This document shows positions 61,338-64,000 of a stretch of 64,000 nt of DNA, piece by piece (within the stretch, counting starts at the first letter, position 1; each line of letters starts with the position of its first letter). The notes beneath the pieces were generated by a model, which was not told where the DNA came from, did not search any database, and saw nothing but the letters and a program-made list of their open reading frames with translations. The stretch lies in assembly GCF_035046485.1 (NCBI RefSeq), contig NC_085137.1, positions 347,996,505-348,060,504 on the forward strand. Reading direction: 5' to 3'. Origin of the DNA: Aedes albopictus. Taxonomy: Eukaryota; Arthropoda; Insecta; Diptera; Culicidae. Position numbers and translations under genes: made by a program.

Positions 61338-62262
61338 AACTGCGCCCAAAACTTTCCGTCATCAACAATGTACGGTACCGGCGACCGCCACGGTACAACC
61401 TAGAACGACTAAAACAACCGGATGTCGCCTCACCATGCGCGTAGAATCTTGAGGCCGCGTTGCCAGACGAGGGCGAGCTCGATGAGGCCCCTCTAGAGGA
61501 CTGCTGGAGTACAGTAAAAGCAGCCATCAACGACGCAGCCGAGAGCACCATCGGGTACGTGGAACGGAATCGACGGAACGAATGGTTCGACGAGGAGTGT
61601 AGAACGGTTTTGGAAGAGAAGAACGCAGCGAGGGCGGTAATGCTGCAGAAAGGGACTCGACAGAACGTGGAATGTTATAAACAGAAGCGGAAACAGCAGA
61701 CCCGCCTCTTTCGGGAGAAAAAGCGCCGCGTGGAAGAAGCGGAGTATGAAGAAATGGAACTGCTGTGCCGTACCCAAGAAACACGGAAGTTCTATCAGAA
61801 GCTCAACGCATTCCGCAACGGCTTCGTGCCGCGAGCCGAAATATGCAGGGATAAAGACGAAGGCCTCTTGACGGACGGACGTGAGGTGATCGAAAGGTGG
61901 AAGCAGCACTTCGATCAGCACCTGAACGGCGTGGAAAACGTAGGCACGAGAGCCCACGGCAATGGAGGAACTGACGACGCCAGTGCAGCGGAGGACGGAC
62001 ATGAACCAACTCCCACGCTGAGGGAAGTTAAAGATCAAAACCAACAAAGGAGCTGGTAAAGATAGTATCGCAGCTGAACTCATCAAGATGGGCCCAGAAA
62101 AGTTGGCCACCTGTCTGTATCGGTATAGTCAGGATCTGGAAAACCGAACAGCTACCGGAGGAGTGGAAGGAAGGGGTAATCTGCCCCATTCACAAGAAAG
62201 GTGACCATTTGGAATGTAAGAACTTCAGAGTGATCACTATTTTGAATGCTGCCTACAAAGTG
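61338..62262 (+). pseudogene. RTE linker and RT start, truncated
   Basis: A frame at 61460-62059 encodes a basic helical linker (GYVERNRRNEWFDEECRTVL, ERWKQHFDQHLNGVEN). It is followed, after a frame change, by the RT entry region (KDSIAAELIKMGPEKL; EEWKEGVICPIHKKGDHLE). The sequence stops matching at 62262, where a different LINE 5' end begins. Confidence 0.8.
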
Positions 62263-62805
62263 CGAGAATCCACTCTTTGGCGAGCGTTCGTGTGAGACAG
62301 TCGCAACTTTTCGTTCGTCCGGTTTGTCTCCAGATATTCCCAGTTCGGTAGCTAATTTCCAAAGCGCTAGTTTTCCGAGTGATCAAGTGTTTAAGTGGTT
62401 ATCCCTAGTGGGACGCGTGCGGTTGGCTAGGCCACTATTTTTGCCGCAAAAGTTCAGTTAGTTTGAGAAAATTTCACGTTTTTATTGTATCACGTGGCGG
62501 ATTGACCGATTATCGAGCACAGCAGTGCAGCACCCCCCGCATACCTCGCCGCTCGCGCGGCCGTGATCGGGTTCTTCCAGTGAGTACCCAAGCTCATCGT
62601 CGTCGACAGCAGCAGCCCACCGAGAGAAGAGCAGAGAGCGTGACGGGCGCTCAGGAGCAGCTCGCCTCCTCCCAGTGCGGGCGATCCGATCGCTGTCGTC
62701 GTCGAGCCTGTGGCTATACAGAGTGCACAAAGATAAGTACATAAAGTTACCCTTCGTTGTTCCCCCTCTCCACTGACTCTTTGATTAGATTTAATTTGGT
62801 ATATA

Positions 62806-63295
62806 GGGTGCCTGTACCAGTTATCGCACTACCTAAGAAAAACTATTTCTACAAAAATAAGAAGAAGACCGACGAATGTAAACAATAAGTCAAATGATTG
62901 ATTTGTTTCAATACTTTACAGGAAAAATATAGAAACGGAGCCAAAACTACTTTTAGTATTTATTACGGCGTGTGCCAATGATAGGAACCCTGTACCAGTT
63001 ATGGACACATTTGTTAATTTGGGTTCCACTTCGCACTATTTACATGCATTCCTTATGGGAGTTGCCATAACTGGTACACTATGGCGAAATAGGGTGCAAG
63101 GAGGCCGAAAAGTTAAGGAAAATGATTTATTTCTACCATAATTTGAGCAAATTGTGAAGTTTGAATGATTGCAATCATCTTTTGTGATCGTGATCTGTTG
63201 TTCACGATTTTTTTCTTGTTGATTTGTATCTTTAAAGGTTGAAAATCAACTATGGCGAATTTGAGGTACTATAGCCATAACTGGTACACTGAGCC
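62806..63295. mobile_element. MITE in LINE 5' UTR (TA target)
   Basis: Ends GGGTGCCTGTACCAGTTAT and ATAACTGGTACACTGAGCC, flanked by TA (62804-62805 and 63296-63297). GTACCAGTTATGG/CCATAACTGGTAC recurs internally near 62990 and 63065. Confidence 0.75.
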
Positions 63296-63415
63296 TAAGC
63301 ATTTTTTTTCTCACTTTTCCTGTAGCGTTATTTTTGTCCCTTGTTTTTCGATTATTTCTCGTCCCCGTGATAGTGTTAATTTTTGAGTGCCCCGTGGTGG
63401 TAGTTAGCTACCACA

Positions 63416-64000
63416 ATGGGCGATGATGAAGATGGCGGGGGTACGTCGTACCGCATCAACGAAGCTACATTATTGGCATCGGATTGCTCGAGCCAACATG
63501 GCGATGTAAATGCTAATCCCTTTGTCTCCCTTCACCCTGACGCTTCTGCAATGGACACCAACAGTAAATCTGTTTCGACGTCCCCCCGCCTCAAGGCCTA
63601 CCCTCCCGACTTTGGCGGGCCATATGTTGTTTTCTTCCGACCCAAAGGCAAACGTTTGAACACCGTTCAGATTAGCAAGGACTTGACAAAGCGGTTTTCT
63701 TCTGTTATCGCCATTGACATGGTTGGTACAGGAAAGCTTCGGGTTTCGGTTGGTGACCGAAAGCAGGCTAATGAGATTGTGGCCTATGAGCTCTTCACAC
63801 TTGAATATTTCGTTTACATTCCAAGCCATCAGGTCGAGATCTCGGGGAAGGTCGCCGAAGGATCTTTGACCTGCGAAACGATCATGCAAGGCTGTGGTCG
63901 CTTCAAGAACCCTTCTCTTCCTCCTGTCCAGATACTGGACTGCCGGCAACTGCATTCGGTCTGCCAGGAGGGCGAGAAAAAGGTTTACACACCATCGGAT
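63416..64000 (+). CDS. LINE ORF1 (gag-like), runs off the window end
   Basis: 195 codons from ATG (context CCACAATGG) with no stop to the edge. Begins MGDDEDGGGTSYRINEATLL. A central segment, YVVFFRPKGKRLNTVQISKD followed by TKRFSSVIAIDMVGTGKLRV, then VGDRKQANEIVAYE and YIPSHQVEISGKV, resembles the RNA-binding-type ORF1 of Jockey, I and LOA clade elements. CCHC zinc knuckles expected later would be outside the window. Because it lacks a stop here, a closed-ORF scan would miss it. The frame on the opposite strand (63470-63955) is its shadow. Confidence 0.75.
   Translation, partial: MGDDEDGGGTSYRINEATLLASDCSSQHGDVNANPFVSLHPDASAMDTNSKSVSTSPRLKAYPPDFGGPYVVFFRPKGKRLNTVQISKDLTKRFSSVIAIDMVGTGKLRVSVGDRKQANEIVAYELFTLEYFVYIPSHQVEISGKVAEGSLTCETIMQGCGRFKNPSLPPVQILDCRQLHSVCQEGEKKVYTPSD

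Larger units (their letters stand above)
55860..62262 (+). mobile_element. RTE-clade LINE, split by nested insertions
   Basis: The 5' UTR-like GC-rich leader starts near 55860. The endonuclease begins at 56178 (WKLGTWNYRSLN, GIAAQQEVCW) and continues near 56335-56520 and 57020-57191 (KIIIGDLNAQVGQEEEFRST). It resumes at 60603 (DFAASKNMVICSTFFQHSLP, QIDHVLIDGRHFSDIIDVRT) and again at 61338 (VKLRPKLSVINNVRYRRPPR). RT starts near 62030 and is cut at 62262 after NAAYKV. Internal stops (for example TGA replacing a Trp codon near 60680) show it is dead. Insertions: CR1-like 57192-60595 and an unknown insert 60812-61324. A further break of about 450 bp lies around 56520-57000. Confidence 0.85.
62263..64000 (+). 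mobile_element. 5' end of a Jockey/I/LOA-type LINE, possibly intact
   Basis: The sequence changes abruptly at 62263, inside the RTE RT. A GC-rich leader (62263-62805, 63296-63415) precedes an ORF1 that stays open to the window edge. A MITE occupies 62806-63295 within the leader. The lack of decay in the visible ORF1 makes this the youngest-looking LINE in the window. Confidence 0.65.

Noticed and set aside
61493..62110. 205-codon open frame on the - strand
   Set aside because: Shadow of the RTE linker coding region on the + strand, which has clear family-specific motifs.
63470..63955. 161-codon open frame on the - strand
   Set aside because: Shadow of the LINE ORF1 open on the + strand from 63416.
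55306..64000. Further SCYL2 exons
   Set aside because: Searched by eye for the C-lobe continuation in frame after KQMET; only LINE and AT-rich sequence was found.

Overview
This is eukaryotic, almost certainly mosquito, DNA, most likely from an Aedes species. Three things point there: a Feilai-type tRNA-derived SINE with intact target-site duplications at 47181-47462; several non-LTR retrotransposon lineages (RTE, CR1 and a Jockey/I/LOA-type element); and dozens of AT-rich foldback elements and MITEs filling long introns. No bacterial, phage or CRISPR features were seen. The species call is inference.

One host gene is recognised, on the + strand: SCYL2 (SCY1-like pseudokinase 2). Five consecutive coding exons lie at 20018-20143, 31977-32075, 48993-49130, 54388-54604 and 55160-55305. 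They join in frame (726 nt, 242 codons) with canonical AG/GT boundaries and introns of about 11.8, 16.9, 5.3 and 0.56 kb. They cover the kinase N-lobe through the middle of the C-lobe. Catalytic motifs are degenerate (HRN for HRD, GFE for DFG) while APE is kept. The first and last parts of the gene were not found in the window.

Everything else is intronic or flanking DNA dominated by repeats. From 1 to 20 kb there is a LINE ORF1 remnant on the - strand (99-800), several TA-flanked MITEs, a 3.5-kb array built on palindromic GGAATTCC (7280-10800), a pogo-like MITE (10945-11387), a compound repeat with about 150-bp tandem units (11590-14790), a near-perfect 75-bp-arm hairpin (15002-15197) and a possible Penelope-like remnant with inverted ends (15331-16380). 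From 20 to 32 kb there is a tandem duplication of about 744 bp carrying an invariant 14-mer GTGACGTTACAACG, plus more MITEs and a hAT-like element. From 32 to 49 kb there is a decayed RTE-clade LINE on the - strand (33240-36040), a long-TIR MITE with 5-bp target duplications (second copy at 13407), degenerate GGAATTCC-type DNA and the Feilai SINE. From 49 to 55 kb there is a hairpin of miRNA-precursor size, a 23-bp palindromic tandem array (50279-51500) and foldback elements.

From 55.86 kb to the end lies a nested retrotransposon complex. An RTE-clade LINE (+) is split by a CR1-like LINE (57192-60595, 7-bp duplication) and by a 513-bp unknown insert (13-bp duplication). It is finally cut off at 62262 by the 5' end of a third LINE, whose ORF1 is open from 63416 to the window edge. 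That 5' UTR itself contains a MITE. No undescribed gene system could be demonstrated. The most unusual signals are structural: palindromic arrays, foldbacks and the conserved 14-mer.
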